Assembly (NCBI RefSeq): GCF_003148385.1
Contig: NZ_CP029463.1
Coordinates: 1,736,001-1,800,000, forward strand
Source: Flavobacterium sediminis
Lineage (GTDB): Bacteria > Bacteroidota > Bacteroidia > Flavobacteriales > Flavobacteriaceae
DNA length: 64,000 nt
Direction of reading: 5' to 3'
Made by a program: the position numbers and the translations under genes. The stretch's first letter is position 1; each line of letters starts with the position of its first letter. Below are positions 54,359-62,255 of the stretch, piece after piece. The notes under the pieces are model-generated. The model saw nothing but the letters and a program-made list of their open reading frames with translations. It did not search any database and was not told the origin of the DNA.

Positions 54359-54396
54359 TTCCTAAAGGTTGAAAAACACTTTTAGGATTTTTTTTT
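54359..54396 (+). terminator. Terminator of the exporter operon
   Basis: TCCTAAA pairs with TTTAGGA around an imperfect middle, followed by nine T, about 50 bases past the tolC-type stop. Confidence 0.75.
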
Positions 54397-54523
54397 GAAA
54401 AAAACATAAACTATAACGTTTGAGTTGCTCTTCTCTACAGGCTTTTGTAACAAAAGTGACAAAAGTCATGTTTTCTACTAAAATTTCAGGCGAAATTTGT
54501 TCTATAATTTAAATGAAAAGGTT

Positions 54524-55102
54524 ATGAAAGCAAAACATAGAATAGTAGGATTAGTAATGTTTATGTTTTTGACATTCAGTTTTTTAAATGCACAAGAATA
54601 TAAACTTTTATTAAGTGAAAGTAAATTAACAGTTGACGGGACTTCTAATTTACACGATTGGACAATAGAAGCAAAAACAATGTCAGGAACGGCAGGTTTT
54701 ACAGTTTCCGGTACAGATATTACAGCGTTAAAAAATTTAACTTTTGTGGTTGAAGTAGAACAATTGAAAAGCGGAAAAAAAGGAATGGATCAAAATACTT
54801 TTAAAGCGCTGAATAGTTCGAAATATAAAACCATTAATTATAAAGTGACGAAAGTTCTTAAAGTAGCTAAAAATACAAACGGAACTTTTTTGATCGAGAC
54901 TCAGGGCGACCTTACCATTAATGGGGTAACTAAAAAGATTACACAAAATTTTACCGCTAAGCTAATTGCTAATAAAATTCAGTTAACCGGTAAACAAACG
55001 CTTAATATGACGCACTATAGTGTAAAACCGCCTACAGCACTGTTAGGAACTATTAAAACAGGCGAAAGTGTAACAATAAATTTTTCAGTAGTATATCAAT
55101 AA
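54524..55102 (+). CDS. YceI-family periplasmic protein
   Basis: 192 residues from ATG 54524 (MKAKHRIVGLVMFMFLTFSF); an in-frame TTG at 54497 precedes the signal peptide and is rejected. The YceI lipocalin-like beta-barrel is seen in SKLTVDGTSNLHDWTIEAKT, GKKGMDQNTFKALNSSKYKT and TKKITQNFTAKL, ending with SVTINFSVVYQ. These proteins bind long isoprenoid or lipid molecules in the periplasm. The next gene, a barrel, starts 31 bases later, and a second YceI-like gene lies after that. Confidence 0.88.
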   Translation: MKAKHRIVGLVMFMFLTFSFLNAQEYKLLLSESKLTVDGTSNLHDWTIEAKTMSGTAGFTVSGTDITALKNLTFVVEVEQLKSGKKGMDQNTFKALNSSKYKTINYKVTKVLKVAKNTNGTFLIETQGDLTINGVTKKITQNFTAKLIANKIQLTGKQTLNMTHYSVKPPTALLGTIKTGESVTINFSVVYQ

Positions 55103-55133
55103 AATTTTACGAATCAACATAAAATCAACAGGT

Positions 55134-56408
55134 ATGAAATCAATTATTAAATCTGCATTTATAATAGCTTTGTTAAGCTTATGCAGCAGTTTAGAGGCTC
55201 AAAACAGGGACTTAGATAATTTTAGACAACCGGACAAAAGAGGGTTGAATGTTTTTGAATCACCAAAAGATACCGCTTCAACTTTTGACAATGTAAAAGT
55301 AAGAATGGGAGGTTCCTTTGCGTTGCAGTATCAGGCGATAGATCATGAAAACGCAGATGGAGCGGCTGATTTGATAGCAATAACTAACAATTTTAACTTA
55401 GCTACAGCTAACTTAGATATGGATGTTGCATTAGCAAAAGGACTTCGTATGCACTTGAGAACCTATTTGTCATCTCGTCACCATAATGAACCGTATGTAA
55501 AAGGAGGTTATTTCCAAGTTGACAACTTAGATTTTGTTAAAGAAGGTTTAGCTTCAGATTTGATGAAATATGTGACTATTAAAGTAGGACATATGGAGAT
55601 CAACTATGGGGATACTCACTTCAGAAGAAGTGATAATGCACAAGCTATATTTAATCCGTTTGTAGGGAACTATATTATGGATTCATTTACAACCGAAGTA
55701 GGTGGTGAAGTTTATTTCAGAAAAGATGGCTTTTTAGCTATGGCAGCAGTGACTAATACAAAATTAAATCAAAGTGTGGTCAGCGATGAAACTAATGGTA
55801 ATGCAAGTCCTTCATTTGTGGGTAAATTAGGTTTTGACAAACAATTAAGCGATGATTTAAGAGTTCGTTTAACAGGATCTGTTTACAATACAGCTTGGGC
55901 AACCAGAACTTATTTATATGCAGGAGACAGAGCCGGTGCGAGATATTATATGGTAATGTCAGCTCCGGATGCTACTGCAGCGACAGATTTCAGATCAGGT
56001 AGATACGATCCGGGTTTCAATAATAAGTTAACTGCTATTATGTTTAACCCGTTTGTAAAATACCAAGGTTTAGAATTCTTTGGAGTATTAGAATTTACAA
56101 ATGGTAGAAATTTAGGCGAAACAGATAGAAGAAAAGCCACTCAATTAGGAGCAGAGTTATTATATCGTTTCGGAGGTAATGAAAACTTCTATTTTGGCGG
56201 ACGTTATAATACAGTATCAGCAGAAGATGCTTCAGGATATGATGTCGATATTACCAGATTTAATATTGGCGGCGGCTGGTTTATGACTAAAAACATCTTA
56301 GCTAAAGTAGAATATGTAAATCAAAAATACGACGGATTTGCACCCGGAAATAAACTGGATGGCGGTAAATTTAACGGATTTGTTGCTGAAGCGATAATCA
56401 GCTTCTAA
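55134..56408 (+). CDS. Outer-membrane beta-barrel (porin-like) protein
   Basis: The 424-residue protein has a signal peptide (IIKSAFIIALLSLCSSLEAQ), then alternating short strands with aromatic ends: VRMGGSFALQYQAID, GLRMHLRTYLSSR, VTIKVGHMEINYGDTHFRRS, FNPFVKYQGLEFFGVLEFTN and FNGFVAEAIISF, ending in Phe as barrel proteins do. A 16-strand or similar porin-type barrel is plausible. The substrate is unknown. Its flanking YceI-like genes suggest it deals with lipid-soluble compounds. Confidence 0.8.
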   Translation: MKSIIKSAFIIALLSLCSSLEAQNRDLDNFRQPDKRGLNVFESPKDTASTFDNVKVRMGGSFALQYQAIDHENADGAADLIAITNNFNLATANLDMDVALAKGLRMHLRTYLSSRHHNEPYVKGGYFQVDNLDFVKEGLASDLMKYVTIKVGHMEINYGDTHFRRSDNAQAIFNPFVGNYIMDSFTTEVGGEVYFRKDGFLAMAAVTNTKLNQSVVSDETNGNASPSFVGKLGFDKQLSDDLRVRLTGSVYNTAWATRTYLYAGDRAGARYYMVMSAPDATAATDFRSGRYDPGFNNKLTAIMFNPFVKYQGLEFFGVLEFTNGRNLGETDRRKATQLGAELLYRFGGNENFYFGGRYNTVSAEDASGYDVDITRFNIGGGWFMTKNILAKVEYVNQKYDGFAPGNKLDGGKFNGFVAEAIISF

Positions 56409-56425
56409 TCATAACTTTTTTCATG

Positions 56426-56457
56426 AGGCACGAAGATCATGTTTGGTCTTCGTGCCT
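56426..56457. other. Strong hairpin between the barrel and second YceI-like gene
   Basis: AGGCACGAAGA and TCTTCGTGCCT form a perfect 11-bp stem with a 10-base loop. No T-tract follows on either strand, so it is not a normal terminator. It could reduce or stabilise the downstream mRNA. Confidence 0.6.
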
Positions 56458-56471
56458 AAAAAACAGAAATT

Positions 56472-57025
56472 ATGAAAGCGCTTACATTTGTAATAGTATT
56501 AATCTTTAGTTTAGGTTTTACACCTGTAGAAACTACTAAAGTGATGATTACAGAGCAAAGCCAGATTATTATAAAAGGCAAGTCTAATGTTAATACGTTT
56601 CAATGTCAGTACGATTCGGCTTTGCTGAAAGAAGAGTATTGTATCACCTTTTTGAAAGCTAAAAACAGTACAATTTGCGACGGAGCTGTGATAGCGATCA
56701 AAAGTGACGGATTCGATTGTAAACATAGAATGATTACAAAAGACCTAAAAAGCATTTTAAGAACCGATGAGTTTCCGAATATTACAATTGAACTTATAGA
56801 ACTTACACACAGTACCCTCTAACGGCAAAAGTCAATGTTGCGATTGCCGGTCAAAGAAAAGCCTATGAAATTCCGGTACAATACCATGCAAAAGACAATA
56901 ATGTAAAAGGAGTACTTAACCTTGATATTCAAGATTTTTCCCTTAAAGCCCCCAAAAAACTCCTTGGAGCAATAGTAGTAAACAATCAAGTTGAAATAGA
57001 TTTTGACCTCTATTTTAGATATTGA
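56472..57025 (+). pseudogene. Second YceI-like secreted protein, one frameshift
   Basis: The protein begins with a signal peptide (LTFVIVLIFSLGFTPVETT), then SQIIIKGKSNVNTFQCQYDS and DGFDCKHRMITKDLKSILRT, EFPNITIELIEL: a YceI-like beta-barrel of a divergent type with three Cys. The frame ends early after LTHST at CCC 56815-56817; one extra C gives PLTAKVNVAIAGQRKAYEIP and runs to the TGA at 57023-57025 for 184 residues. The 554-base span is one short of a multiple of three. The break is probably a base-calling error. Confidence 0.8.
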
Positions 57026-57046
57026 TAGTTTTAAATTTGGTTTTTT

Positions 57047-57078
57047 AAAAGCATCCCTTAGACAAGGATGCTTTTTTT
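57047..57078 (+). terminator. Terminator after the second YceI-like gene
   Basis: AAAAGCATCC and GGATGCTTTT pair across a 9-base loop, followed by seven T in total, 25 bases past the corrected stop. The position supports the corrected, longer gene. Confidence 0.85.
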
Positions 57079-57114
57079 ATTTGCGGAAAATAACAAAAGT
57101 TTTACAAATTGATT

Positions 57115-57145
57115 TTTGCCCGTTATCTTTTTCAACTTATCTTTG
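57115..57145 (+). promoter_or_regulatory. mrp promoter (TTTG - 19 - TATCTTTG)
   Basis: The -33 TTTG (57115-57118) and -7 TATCTTTG (57138-57145) are separated by 19 bases, the standard Bacteroidota arrangement. The ATG follows 59 bases later. Confidence 0.75.
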
Positions 57146-57204
57146 CAATCTAAAATCAGTCTTAATAAAAGATTGTAAATAAGGAAATTAAATTACTAAG
57201 TACA

Positions 57205-58344
57205 ATGAAGTTAGATCGTAAAGATATATTAAAAGCGTTAGAAACCATTACAGTTGCCGGAGAAGGTAAAAATATGGTGGAAAGCGGAGCAATACAAAAT
57301 GTACTGACCTTCGGAGATGAGGTTGTCGTAGATTTGCTGCTTAATACGCCGGCTCTTCATATCAGAAAAAGAGCAGAGGTTGATATTATGAAAGTAATAC
57401 ATGAAAAGGTGTATGAGAAAGCAAAAGTAAAGGTCAATGTTAAAGTAGAAGTTCCGGAAAAAAAGGAAGAAGAGAACGTAATCAAAGGAAAACAGATTCC
57501 CGGTATTAGTAATATTATTGCCGTTTCATCCGGTAAAGGAGGGGTCGGAAAATCAACGATTACGGCTAATTTAGCAGTGTCTTTGGCAAAAATGGGCTTT
57601 AAAGTCGGTGTTTTAGATGCTGATATTTACGGACCTTCAATGCCTATTATGTTTGATGTGGAAAATGCGAAACCGGTATCTGTTGAAGTGGAGGGCAAAT
57701 CAAAAATGCAACCTGTTCAAAGCTATGGTGTCGAAATCCTTTCGATCGGATTTTTTACTAAACCGGATCAAGCGGTTATTTGGAGAGGACCAATGGCGGC
57801 GAAGGCACTGAACCAAATGGTTTTTGATGCGAACTGGGGCGACATCGATTTTATGTTGATAGACCTTCCTCCGGGAACAGGAGACATCCATTTATCAATT
57901 ATGCAATCTTTACCTCTTACAGGAGCCGTTGTGGTAAGTACTCCGCAAGCGGTTGCTCTGGCTGATGCCAAAAAAGGAGTGGCAATGTTCCAGAATGAAA
58001 ATATCAAGGTTCCCGTATTAGGTATAATTGAAAACATGGCCTATTTTACACCGGAAGAATTACCGGAGAATAAATATTATATTTTTGGTCAGGAAGGAGC
58101 TAAAAATCTGGCAGAAGATCTACAAATTCCGTTTTTAGGAGAAGTTCCTTTAGTACAAAGTATTCGTGAAGCGGGCGATTACGGACGCCCTGCAGCTTTG
58201 CAGACAGCGACTCCGCTTGAAAAAGCATTTGAGGAATTAGCTCGTAATGTAGTACAGGAAACGGTAAACAGAAATGACAATCTTCCTCCTACAGAAATTG
58301 TAAAAATAACAACTATGGCAGGATGTTCTGCTGTTAAAAAATAA
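57205..58344 (+). CDS. mrp: Mrp/NBP35-type iron-sulfur cluster carrier ATPase
   Basis: The 379-residue P-loop protein starts with a DUF59/MIP18-like domain (MKLDRKDILKALETITVAGE), a charged linker, then VSSGKGGVGKSTITANLAVS (deviant Walker A at about 108-118), DADIYGPSMP and IDLPPGTGDIHLS (switch regions). It carries 4Fe-4S clusters to apoproteins in an ATP-dependent way. The C-terminal GCSAVKK has one Cys only, and the usual CPxC loop seems absent (NMAYFTPEELPENKYYIFG instead), a point worth checking. It heads a redox operon with the NifU-like gene 28 bases later. Confidence 0.93.
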   Translation: MKLDRKDILKALETITVAGEGKNMVESGAIQNVLTFGDEVVVDLLLNTPALHIRKRAEVDIMKVIHEKVYEKAKVKVNVKVEVPEKKEEENVIKGKQIPGISNIIAVSSGKGGVGKSTITANLAVSLAKMGFKVGVLDADIYGPSMPIMFDVENAKPVSVEVEGKSKMQPVQSYGVEILSIGFFTKPDQAVIWRGPMAAKALNQMVFDANWGDIDFMLIDLPPGTGDIHLSIMQSLPLTGAVVVSTPQAVALADAKKGVAMFQNENIKVPVLGIIENMAYFTPEELPENKYYIFGQEGAKNLAEDLQIPFLGEVPLVQSIREAGDYGRPAALQTATPLEKAFEELARNVVQETVNRNDNLPPTEIVKITTMAGCSAVKK

Positions 58345-58372
58345 TGCCTTTCATAGCGCATAAACAAAAGGT

Positions 58373-58612
58373 ATGACACAAGAAGAAGTAAAAAATAATA
58401 TTGAAAAAGCACTGGACGAAATCCGTCCGTTCTTAAATTCTGATGGTGGAGATATTTCATTGGTTGAGATCGTTGACGGTAAACACGTAAAGGTTAGACT
58501 GGAAGGAGCTTGTACAAGTTGTAGTTTAAGTATCAGCACAATGAAAGCCGGAGTAGAAACGACTATCAAAAAATATGTACCGCAAATAGAAACAGTAGAG
58601 AATGTAGCTTAG
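58373..58612 (+). CDS. NifU-like C-terminal domain protein (Nfu)
   Basis: The 79-residue protein is a single Nfu domain: IRPFLNSDGGDISLVEIVDG and EGACTSCSLSISTMKAG with the CxxC pair that holds a shared 4Fe-4S cluster between two subunits. It probably accepts or hands on clusters together with Mrp, whose gene is directly upstream. The 162 bases after it (58613-58774) have a small hairpin at 58679-58695 (ACTTTAC / GTAAAGT) but no gene. Confidence 0.93.
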   Translation: MTQEEVKNNIEKALDEIRPFLNSDGGDISLVEIVDGKHVKVRLEGACTSCSLSISTMKAGVETTIKKYVPQIETVENVA

Positions 58613-58678
58613 GTTACAGAGTGAACTGTTCGAAAAAGTTAATTTAGTATTGCGTTTGGGGCGTCTCAAAACGAGTAA

Positions 58679-58695
58679 ACTTTACACCGTAAAGT
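58679..58695 (+). promoter_or_regulatory. Small inverted repeat before the ferredoxin-NADP reductase gene
   Basis: ACTTTAC, three bases, then GTAAAGT form a perfect 7-bp palindrome 80 bases before the reductase ATG. It could be an operator for a dimeric regulator. No regulator is indicated. Confidence 0.35.
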
Positions 58696-58774
58696 CCCAT
58701 GCAAAAACTGATAAAAGTCATAGGGATTAAGTTTCACTTAAAAGAACTTTGCCCTGTAAAAAACCATATTTAAA

Positions 58775-59833
58775 ATGATTGAAACAGATATAGTGATAAT
58801 CGGTGCCGGGCCTACTGGTCTTTTTGCCGTTTTTGAAGCCGGACTGCTTCAAATGAAATGCCACATTATTGACGCACTTCCGCAACCGGGAGGACAATTA
58901 GCAGAATTATATCCTAAAAAACCTATTTTTGATATACCGGGTTATCCAGAAGTCTTAGCAGGAGATTTGGTAAATAATTTAATGGAACAAATTAAACAGT
59001 TTCAACCGGGTTTTACCTTAGGAGAAACTGCGGAAACAATTGATAAATTAGAAGACGATACCTTTGTTGTAACGACTAAAGAAGGAACAAAGCACAAAGC
59101 TAAAGCAGTTGCTATTGCCGGTGGTCTAGGAACTTTTGAACCTCGTAAGCCGGTTTTAAAAGACATTGAATTTTATGAGTTAGAAGACAGAGGTGTTGAC
59201 TATTTCGTAAAAGATCCTGAAAAATACAGAGATAAAAATATTGTGATTGCCGGAGGAGGAGATTCAGCCTTGGACTGGTCTGTTTTTTTGTCAAATGTAG
59301 CGAAATCAGTGACTTTAGTTCACAGAAGAAATGAATTCCGAGGAGCATTAGATTCAGTAGAAAAAGTAAAAGAATTAAAAGATGTCGGAAAAATTAAATT
59401 GATTACTCCTGCAGAAGTTGTCGGATTTAATGGTAGTGAGAGAATAACAGCTGTCGATATTGAAATTAATGGTGCTCGTATGAATGTAGAGTGCGATTAT
59501 TTTATTCCTTTGTTTGGTTTGACACCTAAATTGGGACCCATAGCTGATTGGGGATTGGAAATCGAAAAAAATGCTATTAAAGTAAATAATGCTTTAGATT
59601 ATCAGACCAATATTGACGGGATTTATGCTATTGGCGATGTGAATACATATCCGGGAAAATTAAAACTGATCTTATGTGGTTTTCACGAAGCAACTCTAAT
59701 GTGCCAGAGTGTTTATAACCGAATCAATCCGGGAAAACGTTATGTGTTGAAATATACAACCGTTTCCGGTGTTGATGGTTTTGACGGAACTCGTAAAGAA
59801 GCAGAAAAAGCAGTTGTAAAAGCAATAGAGTAA
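58775..59833 (+). CDS. TrxR-like ferredoxin-NADP(+) reductase
   Basis: The 352-residue flavoprotein has the FAD site IVIIGAGPTGLFAVFEAGLL, the NADPH site NIVIAGGGDSALDWSVFL, HRRNEFRGA (NADPH 2'-phosphate recognition) and the second FAD motif GIYAIGDVNTYPGK. There is no CxxC redox pair, so it is not a thioredoxin reductase but a FNR of the type in Bacillus YumC and green sulfur bacteria. It passes electrons between NADPH and ferredoxin. The next gene, overlapping by one base, is a 2Fe-2S ferredoxin, its likely partner. Confidence 0.93.
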   Translation: MIETDIVIIGAGPTGLFAVFEAGLLQMKCHIIDALPQPGGQLAELYPKKPIFDIPGYPEVLAGDLVNNLMEQIKQFQPGFTLGETAETIDKLEDDTFVVTTKEGTKHKAKAVAIAGGLGTFEPRKPVLKDIEFYELEDRGVDYFVKDPEKYRDKNIVIAGGGDSALDWSVFLSNVAKSVTLVHRRNEFRGALDSVEKVKELKDVGKIKLITPAEVVGFNGSERITAVDIEINGARMNVECDYFIPLFGLTPKLGPIADWGLEIEKNAIKVNNALDYQTNIDGIYAIGDVNTYPGKLKLILCGFHEATLMCQSVYNRINPGKRYVLKYTTVSGVDGFDGTRKEAEKAVVKAIE

Positions 59834-60165
59834 TGGCGCAAGACGTAAACATAAAAATAACAGACCGAAACGGAGTGACTCACGAAGTTTTAGCTCCTAC
59901 CGATATGAATATGAACCTGATGGAGTTAATCCGTTCCTATGAATTAGCCGAAGAAGGTACTTTAGGAATTTGCGGAGGGATGGCTATGTGCGCATCTTGT
60001 CAGGTATATATCTTAAATGATGTGGTACCTATTGACCGAAATCCGGATGAAGAAGCGATGCTGGACGAAGCCTATCATGTTCAGCCAAATAGCAGGTTGG
60101 GTTGCCAAATTCCCATAACGGAAAATTTAGAGGGTTTAGCAATACAAATTGCACTGGAACAATAA
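59833..60165 (+). CDS. 2Fe-2S ferredoxin
   Basis: The 110-residue ferredoxin of the adrenodoxin/ISC type has the cluster ligands in ICGGMAMCASCQVYI (CX5CX2C) and a fourth Cys in SRLGCQIPI. The ATG overlaps the reductase stop (TAATGG), so both are made together. It is likely an electron carrier for the iron-sulfur assembly system or for other reductases. A terminator closes the operon at 60164-60195. Confidence 0.93.
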   Translation: MAQDVNIKITDRNGVTHEVLAPTDMNMNLMELIRSYELAEEGTLGICGGMAMCASCQVYILNDVVPIDRNPDEEAMLDEAYHVQPNSRLGCQIPITENLEGLAIQIALEQ

Positions 60166-60195
60166 AAAAAGCGAGAATTTTTTCTCGCTTTTTTT
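60164..60195 (+). terminator. Terminator after the ferredoxin gene
   Basis: AAAAAAGCGAGAA pairs with TTCTCGCTTTTTT (13 bp, short T-loop), followed by T. It overlaps the ferredoxin stop region. Confidence 0.9.
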
Positions 60196-60209
60196 GTAAC
60201 AAAACTTTA

Positions 60210-60230
60210 ACACTTCCGTATAAGAAGTGT
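60210..60230 (+). promoter_or_regulatory. Inverted repeat in front of the AdoMet decarboxylase gene
   Basis: ACACTTC and GAAGTGT form a perfect 7-bp inverted repeat with a 7-base spacer, ending 17 bases before the ATG at 60248. It may be an operator or a leader hairpin of the polyamine operon. Confidence 0.45.
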
Positions 60231-60247
60231 AATATTTAACCACAACA

Positions 60248-60610
60248 ATGAGTTCTACTTTCAATTTTCCGGGATTGCATGTTCTTTTAACATTGGAAAC
60301 CTCGGATATTCAAAAATTAACTAACCATAGTTTATTTAGTCGCTTTACAGACGAAATCCTTAAAAAATACAGTTTAGAGAAAGTAGGGGAAACTATTCAC
60401 GAGTTTGAAAATAAAAGTTTTACCTCGGCAGTATGTTTAAAAGAATCGCATATTTGTGTTCACACCTGGCCTGAATATAATCAGTTAACATTGGATGTTT
60501 ATTTGTGTAACTATTTAAAAGAGAATTCAGGAAAAGTAAAGAAAATAGCTGCTGAGTATAAAGATTATTTTGAAGCTGAAGTTATTAAAGAATTTGAAAT
60601 TTTAAGATAA
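60248..60610 (+). CDS. speH: S-adenosylmethionine decarboxylase proenzyme (SpeH/SpeD class 1B type)
   Basis: The 120-residue protein is of the small prokaryotic AdoMetDC type. It has KESHICVHTWPE at 65-76, where the Ser of the ES pair (67) would become the pyruvoyl group by self-cleavage, His 72 of HTWPE, and the catalytic Cys 87 in LDVYLCNYL. It makes decarboxylated SAM, the aminopropyl donor for spermidine. The fold starts with FPGLHVLLTLE. All catalytic residues are kept, so it should be active. It directly precedes the DUF4178 gene (TAA then ATG) in an operon that also has a membrane spermidine synthase. Confidence 0.9.
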   Translation: MSSTFNFPGLHVLLTLETSDIQKLTNHSLFSRFTDEILKKYSLEKVGETIHEFENKSFTSAVCLKESHICVHTWPEYNQLTLDVYLCNYLKENSGKVKKIAAEYKDYFEAEVIKEFEILR

Positions 60611-61840
60611 ATGATTTTTACTTGCTCTAACTGTCAGACTTCACACAGCTTCAATATTGATTTTGATGTAGTCGAATATATTTGTCCCGGGTGCAGGTCT
60701 GAATATGAATTTAAGAATGGAAAGCAGCTATTTTTACGAAAAGGAAGAGATAGAAGTAATATTACGTTCGAGGAAACTTTAAAGGTCGGTAATAAAGGAA
60801 CTTTAAAAGGAATTGAATACACAGTTATAGCACTGGTGTTAAAAGAGGTTTATGCTCAGGCTCAATGGGCTGAGTATACATTGATGAATGCAAAAGGGGA
60901 AATCGTGTATTTGTCAGAGTGTAACGGGCATTGGATCTTTTTGAAAGAAGTAAGAACGGATTTGATAATCAAAAAAAGACCTAAACAGATTAAATATAAT
61001 GATATAGACTTTTACTTGTTTGAATATTCAAATGTAGGAATAGAATTAGCCAAAGGTGTTTTTGATTATGCCGTTCCGAATGATAAAATCAGAGTAACGG
61101 AATATATCAATCCGCCGTTCATTATGTCCTTTGAAAAGCATTCAACTTTTTATTCCGAATTTTTTGGAGAACATATTTCGGCGAGGGAAATACGAAACGG
61201 ATTTAACTGTTCTGTTCCTTACAGGTCAGGGGTAGGAGCAATTCAACCATTTTATGTTAATGTAAAGAATACATGGATGATTCTTTGTGTGACGGCATTG
61301 TTAATTCTTGGAACCCATTTTGCGATATATAAAAATCAAAGTGATCAAAATATAGTAAATGAATCGATCCCGTTTTCCAAGACATCTAATGAATTTATAA
61401 GTAAATCATTTGAACTAAAAGGAGGTTCGGCACCTTTAGGAATTAAAGTTGCTTCTAATGTTGATAACTCGTGGGCAAATGTTCAGTTAGCTTTAGTTAA
61501 TGAAAAGACAGGAGAAGAACGTTATGCAAGTAAAGATATTGAATATTATCACGGTTATGCAGATGGAGAACAATGGAGAGAAGGAAGTACCGGTGAAAGT
61601 TTTAATATTTGCGGAGTTCCGGAAGGAAAATACCATTTGGTAATTTCAGCTCAAAAGGCACCAAATGATTTAAGTAATCGCAGCGTTCAGGTAAGAGCAA
61701 CCTGGAATCAGGCTTCCTCCAGAAATTTATATATGGTTTTTATATTTATGGCTGTTTTTGGTGCCATCGTCTATTATGGCGAGGTGCTGTTTGAACGCTA
61801 CAGATGGTCAGAAAGTGATTATAGCCCTTATAACGAATAA
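60611..61840 (+). CDS. DUF4178 membrane protein with N-terminal zinc ribbon
   Basis: The 409-residue protein begins with a zinc ribbon (CSNCQTSHSF, then YICPGCRSEYEF) and has a DUF4178 domain (TLKVGNKGTLKGIEYTVIAL, LMNAKGEIVYLSECNGHWIF). One TM (WMILCVTALLILGTHFAIY) is followed by an extracytoplasmic Ig-like domain (SFELKGGSAPLGIKVASNVD) and a second TM (MVFIFMAVFGAIVYYGEVLF). DUF4178 is known mostly through its neighbours: DUF350 and spermidine synthase-like proteins. It sits between speH and those genes, so it may present or sense the polyamine product at the membrane. Confidence 0.87.
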   Translation: MIFTCSNCQTSHSFNIDFDVVEYICPGCRSEYEFKNGKQLFLRKGRDRSNITFEETLKVGNKGTLKGIEYTVIALVLKEVYAQAQWAEYTLMNAKGEIVYLSECNGHWIFLKEVRTDLIIKKRPKQIKYNDIDFYLFEYSNVGIELAKGVFDYAVPNDKIRVTEYINPPFIMSFEKHSTFYSEFFGEHISAREIRNGFNCSVPYRSGVGAIQPFYVNVKNTWMILCVTALLILGTHFAIYKNQSDQNIVNESIPFSKTSNEFISKSFELKGGSAPLGIKVASNVDNSWANVQLALVNEKTGEERYASKDIEYYHGYADGEQWREGSTGESFNICGVPEGKYHLVISAQKAPNDLSNRSVQVRATWNQASSRNLYMVFIFMAVFGAIVYYGEVLFERYRWSESDYSPYNE

Positions 61841-61845
61841 TAATT

Positions 61846-62031
61846 ATGGAAAAATTGATTTCATTTTTAGTAAATAACAAGATGAGTTTGTTGATCGCTT
61901 TGTTATTTTATACACTTTATGCCTATTACACATATGCAGGAAATAGAATTTGCGATTGCGAATCAACAGAAAATTATAAGCAAACTAATTATAATAACCA
62001 CAGAACCATTAACAGTTTTTATCACAAATAA
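61846..62031 (+). CDS. Small single-pass membrane protein in the polyamine operon
   Basis: The 61-residue protein has one TM (MSLLIALLFYTLYAYYTYAG) and a polar tail with CDCESTENYKQTNYNN. Two Cys follow the membrane segment. It lies 5 bases after the DUF4178 gene and 11 bases before the DUF350 gene on the same strand, so co-expression is very likely. I know no family. The Cys pair may take part in a disulfide or metal site. Confidence 0.6.
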   Translation: MEKLISFLVNNKMSLLIALLFYTLYAYYTYAGNRICDCESTENYKQTNYNNHRTINSFYHK

Positions 62032-62042
62032 ATTTTAACAAG

Positions 62043-62255
62043 ATGAATTTTTTTACAACGCCAGTTTTTAATTCTATCCTATTTTCATTTATTGGATTTT
62101 TTATTCTATTAATCGCATATTTTATTGTTGAGAAGTTAACTCCGGAAAATACATGGAAAGAAATTGTTCAAAAGAATAATATTGCAGTTGCGATTGTTTT
62201 TGCAGCTTTTATTATAGGAATTTCGATGATTATCAGTGCGGCAATTCATGGGTAA
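62043..62255 (+). CDS. DUF350 small membrane protein
   Basis: The 70-residue protein has two hydrophobic helices (SILFSFIGFFILLIAYFIVE and IAVAIVFAAFIIGISMIISA) joined by a polar loop with LTPENTWKEIVQKNNIAVA. This is one half-repeat of a DUF350 protein (YjfL type); larger members have two repeats. The function is unknown. The end overlaps the spermidine synthase-like gene by 8 bases, so the two are translationally coupled. Confidence 0.87.
   Translation: MNFFTTPVFNSILFSFIGFFILLIAYFIVEKLTPENTWKEIVQKNNIAVAIVFAAFIIGISMIISAAIHG

Noticed and set aside
60248..60610. A degenerate, inactive AdoMet decarboxylase
   Set aside because: The variant KESHICVHTWPE still has the ES cleavage pair, the His and, later, the Cys in LDVYLC; nothing required is missing.
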